A stretch of 64,000 nt of DNA, taken from Paenibacillus soyae. Lineage in GTDB: Bacteria > Bacillota > Bacilli > Paenibacillales > Paenibacillaceae. Position 1 is the first letter of the stretch. Every line of letters begins with the position of its first letter. The stretch is from positions 1 through 64,000 of the forward strand of contig NZ_JANIPJ010000012.1 in NCBI RefSeq assembly GCF_024623455.1. The letters are read 5' to 3'. Below the pieces are notes generated by a model. That model had not been told where the DNA came from. It saw only the letters and a list, made by a program, of their open reading frames with translations, and ran no database searches. This document shows positions 43,601 through 52,107 of this stretch, piece after piece. The position numbers and the translations under genes were made by a program.

Positions 43601-46105
43601 ATGAAGCAGCTGCCGATCGACAACGTCTTGCCGGAGCTTCTGGACGCGCTTGCCCGCGGCGGCAACGCGGTGCTGGTTGCGGAGACGGGAGCGGGCAAGA
43701 CCACTCGCGTGCCTCTGGCATTAATGGAACAGAAATGGCTGGGAAGCGGCAAAATCATCATGCTGGAGCCGAGGAGGCTGGCGGCGAGATCCGCCGCCGC
43801 CTTCATGGCGGGAGAGCTGGGCGAGAAGGTGGGGGAGCGGGTCGGCTACCGCGTTCGTCTGGACGCGAAGGTCGGCCCCCGCACCGTCATCGAAGTCGTG
43901 ACGGAAGGCGTGCTTACCCGCATGCTCCAGTCCGATCCCGCTCTGGAAGGCGTTGCCGCCGTTCTGTTCGATGAGTTTCACGAACGCCATCTGCACGGAG
44001 ACTTAGGGCTCGCCTTATGCTTGCAGGCGCAGTCGCTGCTTCGGGAGGATCTTCGCCTCCTCGTTATGTCCGCAACGCTGGATGCGGCTCCGGTAGCGGA
44101 GAAGCTAGGACAAGCGCCCGTCATACACAGCCGGGGGCGGACATACCCCGTCGAGACGAGGTACGCCCCAGCTCGTCACGGAGGTCCGGTCGAAGCGGCG
44201 GTGGGCCAGACGCTGCTTCATGCGCTGCGCGAGGAGGAAGGCGACGCGCTCGTCTTCCTCCCCGGCGTGGCCGAAATTCGGCGTACGGCACGATGGCTCG
44301 CACAGGCGGGACTGCCTGCGGGTATCCGCGTAGCCGAGCTTCACGGCAGCCTGCCGCTAGACGCCCAATCGTCCGCAATCGCGCCGTGCGCGGACGGCGA
44401 GCGGAAGATCGTGCTCGCCACCTCGATTGCCGAATCGAGCTTAACGGTGCAGGGCGTGCGGATCGTTGTCGACAGCGGCTTGATGCGGGTGTCCAGATTT
44501 TCTCCGCGTACCGGGCTCAGCCGCTTGGAGACGGTCCCCGTGTCGCAGGCGTCGGCAGACCAGAGGCGCGGACGGGCCGGCCGTCTGGCTCCCGGGGTTT
44601 GCTATCGGCTTTGGACCGAGGAGGAGCATCGCCATCTTCCCGAGCAGGGCAGGCCCGAGATCATGGATGCGGACTTATCCCCGCTCGCGCTGGAGCTGGC
44701 GATTTGGGGCGTCCGCGACCCGCTCGAGCTGGAATGGATGACGCCGCCGCCGAAGGCCGCTTACGACAGCGCGCTTGAGCTTCTGCGCAGGCTGCTTGCG
44801 GTGGACGAGGAAGGAAAAGCGACGGAGCGCGGCGCAGGAATCGCAAGGCTTGGCGTCCATCCGCGTCTCGGCGCGATGCTGGGAGCGTTCGCCGCGAATG
44901 GAGCGGCTCTGCGGCAAGCCTGCGAGCTTGCGGCTCTGTTAAGCGAAAGAGATTTGCTTGGCGCGGAACGCAACGTGGATATGTCGCTGCGACTTGATGC
45001 GCTTCGTTCGGGGAGCGCCGGCGACATGGCGGCGGCCCAGCGGGTGAAGGCGCAAGCAGAGCATTGGCGGAAGCTGATCGAGGGCATGTCCGGCGGAGGC
45101 GGCGGCGGAGAACGAAGCTCGGACTCCGGTACCGACGGACGGGCCTCGATCGGCGCGATGCTGGCTGTCGCCTATCCGGATCGGGTCGCCCAGCGCAGGC
45201 CGGACGGAAGGTATGTGCTGGCAAGCGGCAGGGGCGCCGTGCTTCCCGAGCTCCAGCCCTTATCCCGCTATTCGTACCTCGTCGTTTGCGAGATGGACGA
45301 TGCCGGCCCGGAAGGCCGGATACGGCTTGCCGCGGCGATTGAACAGGAGGAGCTTGAGCGCTGGCTGCCGGATTATTTGGTGAAGGAAGAAGCGGTCGAA
45401 TGGGATGCTGGGGCAGGCGCCGTCCGCTCCCGTAAACGTCTGCGGCTGGGGGCGCTCGTTTTGAGCGAAAGCCCGCTCGAACGGCCGGATCCCGAGAAGG
45501 TCGCGGACGCGCTTATCGGCGGCATCAGGCAGAAAGGGCTCGCCGCGCTTCCTCTCGGCAAGAGCGCGCTCGCACTCTTGTCGCGGATGCGTCTCATGCG
45601 GTTTAGCGGAGACGCCGAATGGCCGGACGTATCGGAGGAGGCGCTGCTGGATACGCTGGAGCAATGGCTGAAGCCGCATATATACGGCATTCGCAGCTTA
45701 AGCGAGCTCGGCAAGCTGCCAATGGGGCAAATTATTAGCGGCATGATGAACTGGAAGCAATCGCAGGAGCTGGACGAGCAGGTGCCGACCCATATTCAGG
45801 TGCCCAGCGGATCGCGCATTCCTGTCGACTACAGCGATCCCGCTTCGCCTGTGCTCGCCGTCCGGCTGCAGGAGCTGTTCGGGCTGCGGGAGACGCCGCG
45901 TCTCGTCCGGGGGAGGCTGCCCGTCACGCTGCACCTGCTGTCGCCGTCTCAGCGGCCCGTGCAGGTGACGCAGGATTTGGCCAGCTTCTGGGAGCATGCT
46001 TATTTCGAGGTGAAGAAGGATTTGAAGGGTCGTTACCCGAAGCATTATTGGCCGGACAATCCGTACGAAGCGACCGCCACGAATCGCGCGAAGCCGCGAA
46101 CGTAG
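43601..46105 (+). CDS. hrpB: ATP-dependent helicase HrpB
   Basis: An 834-residue DEAH-type helicase. Walker A is ETGAGKTTRVPLAL near residue 28, the DEAH box reads DEFHERHLHGDL near residue 124, and SATLDAAPV follows as motif III. The HA2 and HrpB C-terminal domains fill the second half. The cellular role of bacterial HrpB is poorly known; RNA processing is suspected. An uninterrupted frame of usual length, so it looks functional. Confidence 0.92.
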   Translation: MKQLPIDNVLPELLDALARGGNAVLVAETGAGKTTRVPLALMEQKWLGSGKIIMLEPRRLAARSAAAFMAGELGEKVGERVGYRVRLDAKVGPRTVIEVVTEGVLTRMLQSDPALEGVAAVLFDEFHERHLHGDLGLALCLQAQSLLREDLRLLVMSATLDAAPVAEKLGQAPVIHSRGRTYPVETRYAPARHGGPVEAAVGQTLLHALREEEGDALVFLPGVAEIRRTARWLAQAGLPAGIRVAELHGSLPLDAQSSAIAPCADGERKIVLATSIAESSLTVQGVRIVVDSGLMRVSRFSPRTGLSRLETVPVSQASADQRRGRAGRLAPGVCYRLWTEEEHRHLPEQGRPEIMDADLSPLALELAIWGVRDPLELEWMTPPPKAAYDSALELLRRLLAVDEEGKATERGAGIARLGVHPRLGAMLGAFAANGAALRQACELAALLSERDLLGAERNVDMSLRLDALRSGSAGDMAAAQRVKAQAEHWRKLIEGMSGGGGGGERSSDSGTDGRASIGAMLAVAYPDRVAQRRPDGRYVLASGRGAVLPELQPLSRYSYLVVCEMDDAGPEGRIRLAAAIEQEELERWLPDYLVKEEAVEWDAGAGAVRSRKRLRLGALVLSESPLERPDPEKVADALIGGIRQKGLAALPLGKSALALLSRMRLMRFSGDAEWPDVSEEALLDTLEQWLKPHIYGIRSLSELGKLPMGQIISGMMNWKQSQELDEQVPTHIQVPSGSRIPVDYSDPASPVLAVRLQELFGLRETPRLVRGRLPVTLHLLSPSQRPVQVTQDLASFWEHAYFEVKKDLKGRYPKHYWPDNPYEATATNRAKPRT

Positions 46106-46133
46106 GCGAGGGCGTGAAGGGAGGAGTGCAACC

Positions 46134-46421
46134 TTGGAGCTGCTATACGGCATCTACGTTTACCTCGTTGTGATCAATATATATACGTTTATTCTAATGG
46201 GCCTCGACAAGCGATACGCGAAGCGGAAGAAGCGAAGAGTGCCGGAACGCCGGTTCTTCGTGCTCGGCGCGGCCGGGGGGGCGATCGGCGTATGGTACGG
46301 CATGAAAATGTGGCGCCATAAGACGCAGCATCGGAATTTTACGACGGGCATTCCGTACTTGGCCGCTTTTAACATAATCGCGATTATCGTCATTACGGGC
46401 TTGTATAACATGAATAGTTGA
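46134..46421 (+). CDS. DUF1294 small membrane protein
   Basis: A 95-residue protein with two hydrophobic ends flanking a basic middle (DKRYAKRKKRRVPERRFF). The segment GAAGGAIGVWYGMKMWRHKTQH is the DUF1294 signature. TTG at 46134 is preceded by AAGGGAGGAG and starts at the expected position. It follows hrpB by 28 bases, so the two are probably co-transcribed. Function unknown. Confidence 0.85.
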   Translation: MELLYGIYVYLVVINIYTFILMGLDKRYAKRKKRRVPERRFFVLGAAGGAIGVWYGMKMWRHKTQHRNFTTGIPYLAAFNIIAIIVITGLYNMNS

Positions 46422-46510
46422 AATGGAATGGGATAATCAAACGATAAAAACGTCGAAATAGCTGAGTCCGGAAATGGGCTCGGCTCTTTACGGTTGGGAG
46501 GGAACGCGCA

Positions 46511-48610
46511 ATGCAAAAAACGGTTCAGCAAGAAGAACAAGAGCGGCTGGACGCCGCGCTTCGCGATATCGAAGAGCAGCTCCGCGGCATCGGGCCGCGG
46601 TACACGGGGCAGGACTTCACGGAGCAGATGCTCGATCTGCAGCGCGAAGAGCGGAAGAACAGGCTTGAGGTGGCGAGGAAGGAGCCTTACTTCGGCCGTC
46701 TCGACTTTCAGGAGCTCCCGCAGAATACCGGGGTTAACCCGGGAGAGCCGAAGCCGCTCTACATCGGCAAAGCGGGGGTGGCCCGGAACGGAAGCAACGA
46801 GCTTCTTGTCATCGACTGGCGCGCTCCCGCGGCCAGCATGTATTATTCCTTCACGGGCGGAGACGACCCGGCCGCTTATTCGTCGCCGGACGGCGACGTG
46901 TCGGGTTATGTGCATCTGAAGCGCAACTTCATGATCCGCGGCGGCGAAATCGTCAGGCTGGTGGACAGCTATATCCGCGGCCAGGAGGAAGGAGGCGTCT
47001 CCGACGAGTTCCTGCTCTACCGGCTGGGAGAAAACAAAGACAATAAGCTGAGAGATATCGTCTCCACGATTCAAGGCGAGCAAGACAAGATCATTCGCGC
47101 CGAACGGAACAAAGCGTTGTTCATCCAAGGGGTTGCGGGAAGCGGAAAAACAACCGTCGCGCTGCACCGATTGGCGTTCCTGCTCTATCAATACGAGGGA
47201 CGCATCCGTGCCGAGCGCATGATTATCTTCGCACCGAACCGGATGTTCCTCGACTACATATCCGGCGTGCTGCCGGAGCTTGGCGTCGGCGACATCGGCC
47301 AAACGACGTTCGGCGATTGGGCGCTCGAGCTGCTCGAGCATTCGGTCCAGCTTGCCGATCCGTCCGAGACGATGGCGTATTGGTTCGAGGAGCGCCGCAC
47401 GATCGAGGAGATCGAAGCGTCCTCCGGCCGATGGAAAGGCAGCCTCGCCTTCAAGGCCTCTATCGACGAACGTCTGGCCAAGCTGCAAGAGAGTATTCTG
47501 CCGGACGCGCCATTCGTCCCGCTGGAAGGCTTCACGCTCACGCCTTCGATGATGAAGGAATGGTACGAGACGGATTACGGAGACGAGACGGTTATGGTGA
47601 AGCGCGACCGGCTCGTCAGCCGGATCAAGCGCTGGCTGGAGTCGGAGCTGAAGCATCGAGGCGTGGCGGACAAGAAAAAACGTTCGGCGGCGCTTGCGAA
47701 GCTGAATTCGTTCGTGAAGCGCATTCCGTCTTATACGGCGCTGCAGCTGTATGCTTCCTTGTACAAAGGGAAGACAGCGCTGCCGGATGTGCCGAAGGCG
47801 ATCGCGAAGACAACGTCGGAGCGGCTCCAGGCGGGGTATGCGGCGGCGGAGGATTTGGCGCCTCTCGCGTATATTCATTTGAAGCTGTACGGCCTCGCAA
47901 AGCCGCCTTTCGACCACATCGTCATCGACGAAGCCCAGGATTATTCGCCGTTCCAGCTGGAGGCGCTGCGCCTCTGCCAGCGGACTCCGTCCATGACGGT
48001 GCTCGGCGATCTGCAGCAGGGGATCCATGCCTATGCGGGGATTCAGCGTTGGAGCGAGCTGATGGATTTGTTCGCCGACGGCGACACGGATTTCTTCGAG
48101 CTGAATCGAAGCTACCGCTCCACGATGGAAATCATCGATTTCGCCAACTACATTCTAGGCGGGATGACCGGCGGCGTGAAGCCGGCGGTTCCGGTGTTCC
48201 GGAGCGGGGATCCCGTTACCGCGGTAGAGACGTCTGACGAAGGCTGGCTGCCGGCCGTATCGGAGACGGTCAAGGAGTGGAAGGCCGCCGGCGGCTTCGA
48301 CACCATATCCGTTGTGGGGCGCACTGCCAAGGAGTGCGCGGAAATTCACCGCTATCTGCTGGCGCAAGGCCTGGAAGCGTCACTCGTGCAGAGCAAGCAG
48401 CCCACTTACGGAGGCGGCTTGACGGTAGTGCCCGTCTACTTGTCCAAAGGACTGGAGTTCGACGCCGTGCTGATCGCGGACGCAGGCAGGGCAAACTACG
48501 ACGCGATCGACGCGAAGCTGTTGTACGTCGGGTGTACGAGGGCGCTGCACAAGTTGAAGCTGCTGTATCGAGGAGAGCGGACGCCGCTGCTCGAGAAGTG
48601 GCAGGGATAA
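46511..48610 (+). CDS. helD: HelD-like RNA polymerase-associated UvrD/Rep helicase
   Basis: A 699-residue SF1 ATPase. It shows the HelD N-terminal coiled region (EEQERLDAALRDIEEQL), then IDWRAPAASMYY near residue 97, Walker A GVAGSGKTTVALHR near residue 207, IDEAQDYS near residue 473 and a C-terminal UvrD motif (SKGLEFDAVLI). HelD releases stalled or inactive RNA polymerase from DNA in B. subtilis. It is somewhat shorter than that protein (about 774 residues). GGGAGG precedes the ATG. Confidence 0.9.
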   Translation: MQKTVQQEEQERLDAALRDIEEQLRGIGPRYTGQDFTEQMLDLQREERKNRLEVARKEPYFGRLDFQELPQNTGVNPGEPKPLYIGKAGVARNGSNELLVIDWRAPAASMYYSFTGGDDPAAYSSPDGDVSGYVHLKRNFMIRGGEIVRLVDSYIRGQEEGGVSDEFLLYRLGENKDNKLRDIVSTIQGEQDKIIRAERNKALFIQGVAGSGKTTVALHRLAFLLYQYEGRIRAERMIIFAPNRMFLDYISGVLPELGVGDIGQTTFGDWALELLEHSVQLADPSETMAYWFEERRTIEEIEASSGRWKGSLAFKASIDERLAKLQESILPDAPFVPLEGFTLTPSMMKEWYETDYGDETVMVKRDRLVSRIKRWLESELKHRGVADKKKRSAALAKLNSFVKRIPSYTALQLYASLYKGKTALPDVPKAIAKTTSERLQAGYAAAEDLAPLAYIHLKLYGLAKPPFDHIVIDEAQDYSPFQLEALRLCQRTPSMTVLGDLQQGIHAYAGIQRWSELMDLFADGDTDFFELNRSYRSTMEIIDFANYILGGMTGGVKPAVPVFRSGDPVTAVETSDEGWLPAVSETVKEWKAAGGFDTISVVGRTAKECAEIHRYLLAQGLEASLVQSKQPTYGGGLTVVPVYLSKGLEFDAVLIADAGRANYDAIDAKLLYVGCTRALHKLKLLYRGERTPLLEKWQG

Positions 48611-48643
48611 CGTCCTTCCTAGCTTGGAGTACATGCGTGTTAG

Positions 48644-48690
48644 AACGCCCGTTCTTTCGTCCACTGTTTCAGGACGAGAGGACGGGCGTT
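48644..48690. other. Long 19-bp inverted repeat without T-run
   Basis: Positions 48644-48662 pair along their full length with 48672-48690 (two G-U wobbles), leaving a 9-base loop. No T-run follows on either strand. It lies just after helD. It could be a factor-dependent or RNA-stability element. Confidence 0.6.
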
Positions 48691-48815
48691 AAATAAGGGA
48701 AATGGCTGGAAGTATGAGGAAATCGAATAACGGATAGGCTGTATAAGTGGAAGAGCCGGCTGCGGCAAGCTTCGGGACCGCTTATATCGGCCGATCGCGA
48801 AAGGAGATTTTTTTT

Positions 48816-50129
48816 ATGGCCTTCAAGCTGATCTTATTTGCTTTGCTTTTATTGTTCACGGCTTTTTTTGTGGCGACCGAATTCGCCATCATCCGAATGC
48901 GGGCAAGCCGCGTGCAGCAGATGGTGGACGAAGGACTTAAAAACGCGAAAGCGATTCAGCGGGTAACCAGCCGGTTGGACGGCTATTTGTCGGCGTGCCA
49001 GCTCGGCATTACGATTACGGCGCTCGGGCTCGGCTGGCTCGGGGAGCCGACGGTCGAGCAGCTGCTTCATCCCGCGTTCGAAGCGCTTGGCGTGCAGGGT
49101 CATACGGGCTCCGTCATTTCGTTCTTCGTCGCCTTTCTGGTTGTTACTTACCTGCACGTCGTCCTGGGCGAGCTGGCTCCGAAAACGGTCGCGATTATCA
49201 ACGCGGAGAAGGTAAGCCAGCTCACGACGCCGGGCATCATCTGGTTCTACAAAGCGATGTATCCGTTCATCTGGCTGCTCAACGGGTCCGCGAACAAGCT
49301 GGTCCGTCTGCTCGGCTTCCAGCCGGCCAGCGAGCATGAAGCCCACTCCGAGGAGGAGATCCGCTTCATTCTGTCCGAGAGCTACGAGAGCGGCAAAATC
49401 AATAAAAGCGAATATGGCTTCGTGAACCGCATTTTCGAATTCGACGAGAGGTTGTCCCGCGAAATCATGGTGCCCCGGACCGATATGGTGTGCTTGTACG
49501 TCGATAAGCCCCGCGAAGAGAATTTGGCTATCATCCGGCAAGAGCAATATACGAGATTCCCGCTGGCGAAGGGGGACAAGGATACGATCATCGGCATCCT
49601 GAACACGAAGCATCTGTTCCTTCAGGATTACGATGACCGCGAGCTTGACCTGAAGAAGCTTGTGCAGCCGGCCTTGTCCGTGCCGGACGTGATGCCGATC
49701 AGCCAGCTGCTTCGCCTGATGCAGCTTGAGCGCGTTCACTTGGCGATTCTGCTGGACGAATATGGAGGAACCTCGGGGCTGCTTACGATCGAGGATATTA
49801 TCGAAGAGATCGTGGGCGATATCCGCGACGAGTTCGACGAGGACGAGGAGCTGGAGATCGAGCGGCTGGAGCAGGAGCATTATTTGGTCGACGGCAAAGC
49901 CTTGATCGCGGATGTGAACGAGGCGGCGGGCCTGCAGCTCGGCAGCGAAGAAGCGGATACGATCGGCGGGTGGCTGTACCAGAAGCAGCCCGGCTTGCCG
50001 GAGGGCGAGAGATGGTCGTATGGCAACGCGGTTTTCGTGATCAAGGAACGGGACGATCATCGCATTCGCAAGATCGAAATCTATACGGACGCCGAGGAAA
50101 GTGAAATGAGCGAGTATGGACACGCATAA
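48816..50129 (+). CDS. CorC/HlyC-family membrane protein with CNNM and CBS domains
   Basis: A 437-residue protein. An N-terminal DUF21/CNNM membrane domain (residues 1-190) is followed by a CBS pair (about 210-330) with EIMVPRTDMVCLYV, then a CorC_HlyC domain at the C terminus. These proteins handle magnesium or cobalt, or act as regulators of transport. ATG at 48816 follows AAAGGAG; an upstream frame from 48747 lacks such a site. It stands alone before uppP. Confidence 0.87.
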   Translation: MAFKLILFALLLLFTAFFVATEFAIIRMRASRVQQMVDEGLKNAKAIQRVTSRLDGYLSACQLGITITALGLGWLGEPTVEQLLHPAFEALGVQGHTGSVISFFVAFLVVTYLHVVLGELAPKTVAIINAEKVSQLTTPGIIWFYKAMYPFIWLLNGSANKLVRLLGFQPASEHEAHSEEEIRFILSESYESGKINKSEYGFVNRIFEFDERLSREIMVPRTDMVCLYVDKPREENLAIIRQEQYTRFPLAKGDKDTIIGILNTKHLFLQDYDDRELDLKKLVQPALSVPDVMPISQLLRLMQLERVHLAILLDEYGGTSGLLTIEDIIEEIVGDIRDEFDEDEELEIERLEQEHYLVDGKALIADVNEAAGLQLGSEEADTIGGWLYQKQPGLPEGERWSYGNAVFVIKERDDHRIRKIEIYTDAEESEMSEYGHA

Positions 50130-50169
50130 GCTAGGAGGGAGGACGAACCGGTAAGGGAGTGGAAGAAGG

Positions 50170-50958
50170 TTGGATGAAATCATCAAAGCGATTATCCTGG
50201 GCATTGTGGAGGGGCTGACGGAATTTTTGCCGGTCTCCTCCACGGGCCATTTGATCTTGGCCGGCGAGCTCATGCAGTTCACGGGCGATCGCGCGAAGAC
50301 GTTCGAGGTCGTCATCCAATTCGGCGCGGTGCTCGCCGTGCTCGTGCTGTATCGGCAGAGGTTCGCGAAGCTGCTCAACTTCAACTTGAAGAAAGGCAGC
50401 GGACTGAACGTCCTGCATATCGCGCTTGCGATGCTGCCGGCATGCGTGCTCGCCGTAGCGCTGCATGAAGTGATCAAGCAATATCTGTTCGGATCGGGTA
50501 CGGTTCTGTTCGGCCTTGTCGCCGGCGGCCTCCTAATGATCGTCGCGGACCGCTCCAAACGGATAATCGTGTCGGAGGAGCTGGACGACATCACGTACAA
50601 GCAGGCGTTCATCATCGGCTGCTTCCAGATTCTGTCGTTGTGGCCGGGCTTCTCGCGTTCCGGCTCCACGATTTCCGGGGGCATGCTGGCGGGCACGAGC
50701 CAGAAGGCGGCGGCGGAATTCACGTTTATCGTGTCGGTCCCGATCATGGCGGGCGCGAGCACGCTGGATTTGATCGGGAGCCGGGAATTGCTGACGGTCG
50801 CGGACGCGCCCCTGTTTTTGATCGGCCTTATCGCGGCGTTTACCGTGGGCATGATCGCGGTCGTCACCTTCATCAACCTGATGAAGAAGCTTCGGCTCTC
50901 TTATTTTGCCTATTACAGATTTGCGCTCGCGGCCTTGTTCTATTTCATTATTCTATAA
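50170..50958 (+). CDS. uppP: Undecaprenyl-diphosphatase
   Basis: A 262-residue membrane phosphatase that recycles undecaprenyl diphosphate for peptidoglycan and teichoic acid synthesis and gives bacitracin tolerance. Family motifs are EGLTEFLPVSSTGHLILAG (about 14-32) and WPGFSRSGSTISGG (about 158-171). The start is TTG at 50170. A bidirectional terminator follows. Confidence 0.93.
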   Translation: MDEIIKAIILGIVEGLTEFLPVSSTGHLILAGELMQFTGDRAKTFEVVIQFGAVLAVLVLYRQRFAKLLNFNLKKGSGLNVLHIALAMLPACVLAVALHEVIKQYLFGSGTVLFGLVAGGLLMIVADRSKRIIVSEELDDITYKQAFIIGCFQILSLWPGFSRSGSTISGGMLAGTSQKAAAEFTFIVSVPIMAGASTLDLIGSRELLTVADAPLFLIGLIAAFTVGMIAVVTFINLMKKLRLSYFAYYRFALAALFYFIIL

Positions 50959-50974
50959 GACTCCTTGCGCGAAA

Positions 50975-51017
50975 AAGAAAGCATCCGATTCTCTTACGAG
51001 GATCGGATGCTTCTTTG
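50975..51017. terminator. Bidirectional terminator between uppP and the DUF3817 gene
   Basis: An 11-bp stem AAGCATCCGAT with ATCGGATGCTT, flanked by A-rich sequence on the left and TTCTTT on the right, so it can stop transcription from both converging genes. Confidence 0.75.
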
Positions 51018-51033
51018 CATGATCGGTATGACA

Positions 51034-51321
51034 CTAATCGCGAAGCAGCTTCCGGTCGACCACGAACGGGCCAAACGGGAGGAACGACGCGATGCACGCG
51101 GCTGCGAATTTCAAGAACGACCAGCGATGCGCGAACGTAACGTGGATAACGGCTAGAATATAGAGGACGAAAAACAATCCGTGCAGGCCTCCGACAACGG
51201 TCACGACCTCCGGGATATCGGCCCAATACTTAAGCGGCATCGCGATCAGCAGCAGGACGAGAAAGGACATGCCTTCCAGCCAGCCGATGACTCGCAATCT
51301 TCCAATAGCGGATTTCAACAT
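51034..51321 (-). CDS. DUF3817 small membrane protein
   Basis: A 95-residue membrane protein with three helices. RVIGWLEGMSFLVLLLIAMPLKY at its N terminus and HGLFFVLYILA in the middle are typical of DUF3817. AAGGAGGCTCC precedes the ATG at 51321. It is followed by the bidirectional terminator, and lies downstream of the TetR gene on the same strand. Function unknown. Confidence 0.85.
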   Translation of the reverse strand: MLKSAIGRLRVIGWLEGMSFLVLLLIAMPLKYWADIPEVVTVVGGLHGLFFVLYILAVIHVTFAHRWSFLKFAAACIASFLPFGPFVVDRKLLRD

Positions 51322-51353
51322 ACAAGGGGAGCCTCCTTCTTAAGAACAAGCTG

Positions 51354-51974
51354 CTAGCGAGGCTCGAGGCCTCTCCATAGCAATTGTACGATTTCCGAGG
51401 AGGTTTGTCCCACTGTTTGCAAATCGTTCACAATCTCCTTGCGGTTGCGGACGGTAAGGGTGGCCGTGAAGACATGAGAGAGCAGCATCGGATCGCTTTC
51501 CGATATTTCGCCTTCGTCCATCGCCCTTCGGAACACGCTTGCCAGCAGTCTGTGCAGCGCCTGCTCGCCGTCGCGGATGCGATCGACTTGCTCTTCCGTT
51601 AATTCCGGGCTTGCTTCCCGCATCATCGTCTCGAAGTCGATATGCGCGTTGCCCATATGCCGCTTGGCGACCTCGGAGAGACGTTCGCGGAGAGGACCGG
51701 GACCGTTCACGATGAGAACGGTCTGGTCATGCGCGATCTTGAGCACGAATAGGAGCGCTTCCGTGAAGAGAGCTGCCTTGTTGCTGAAATAATAGTAGAC
51801 GCTGGCCTTCGTCACGCCGCAAGCCTGGGCGACGCTCTCGAGCGACACCTTCTCGTAGCCTTGCTCCATGAAGAGGAAGGAAGCGGTTTTTAATATTTGC
51901 ACCATCGTTTGCGGAGATCCGGTCGCTTTCGGTCTGCCGGGTCTTCGCTTCGGTTGTTCGGACTTGGAAGTCAA
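51354..51974 (-). CDS. TetR-family transcriptional regulator
   Basis: A TetR regulator of 206 residues from this start. The N-terminal helix-turn-helix (SLESVAQACGVTKASVYYYFSNKAALF) lies near residues 44-70, preceded by a basic KRRPGRPKA tail. TTG at 51974 is chosen because GGAG precedes it by 9 bases; an in-frame ATG at 51989 lacks a ribosome site but cannot be excluded. It is divergent from the MMPL exporter gene, which it probably represses. Confidence 0.88.
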   Translation of the reverse strand: MTSKSEQPKRRPGRPKATGSPQTMVQILKTASFLFMEQGYEKVSLESVAQACGVTKASVYYYFSNKAALFTEALLFVLKIAHDQTVLIVNGPGPLRERLSEVAKRHMGNAHIDFETMMREASPELTEEQVDRIRDGEQALHRLLASVFRRAMDEGEISESDPMLLSHVFTATLTVRNRKEIVNDLQTVGQTSSEIVQLLWRGLEPR

Positions 51975-52013
51975 CGCAAAACACTCCATTCAAAAAGTTG
52001 TCAGAATTACGGA

Positions 52014-52043
52014 TTGATTAATTAACCTTCTGGTATATATAAT
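52014..52043 (+). promoter_or_regulatory. Promoter and candidate TetR operator for the MMPL exporter
   Basis: TTGATT (52014-52019) and TATAAT (52038-52043) are 18 bases apart. The palindrome TTAATTAA (52018-52025) overlaps the -35 and spacer, a good position for repression by the divergent TetR. Confidence 0.5.
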
Positions 52044-52107
52044 TAAATTCGAAGCTTGATCTTATTTTAAACCAACAATGCCCATAAGGGAAACGGAGGA
52101 AGGCAAC

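Noticed and set aside
46160..48028. Reverse-strand open frame of 622 codons
   Set aside because: It lies opposite the DUF1294 and HelD genes; Arg/His-rich with no motifs.
48849..50876. Long reverse-strand open frame (675 codons)
   Set aside because: It lies opposite the CorC-like and uppP genes, which match known families; it has no family motifs and reflects high-GC shadow frames.
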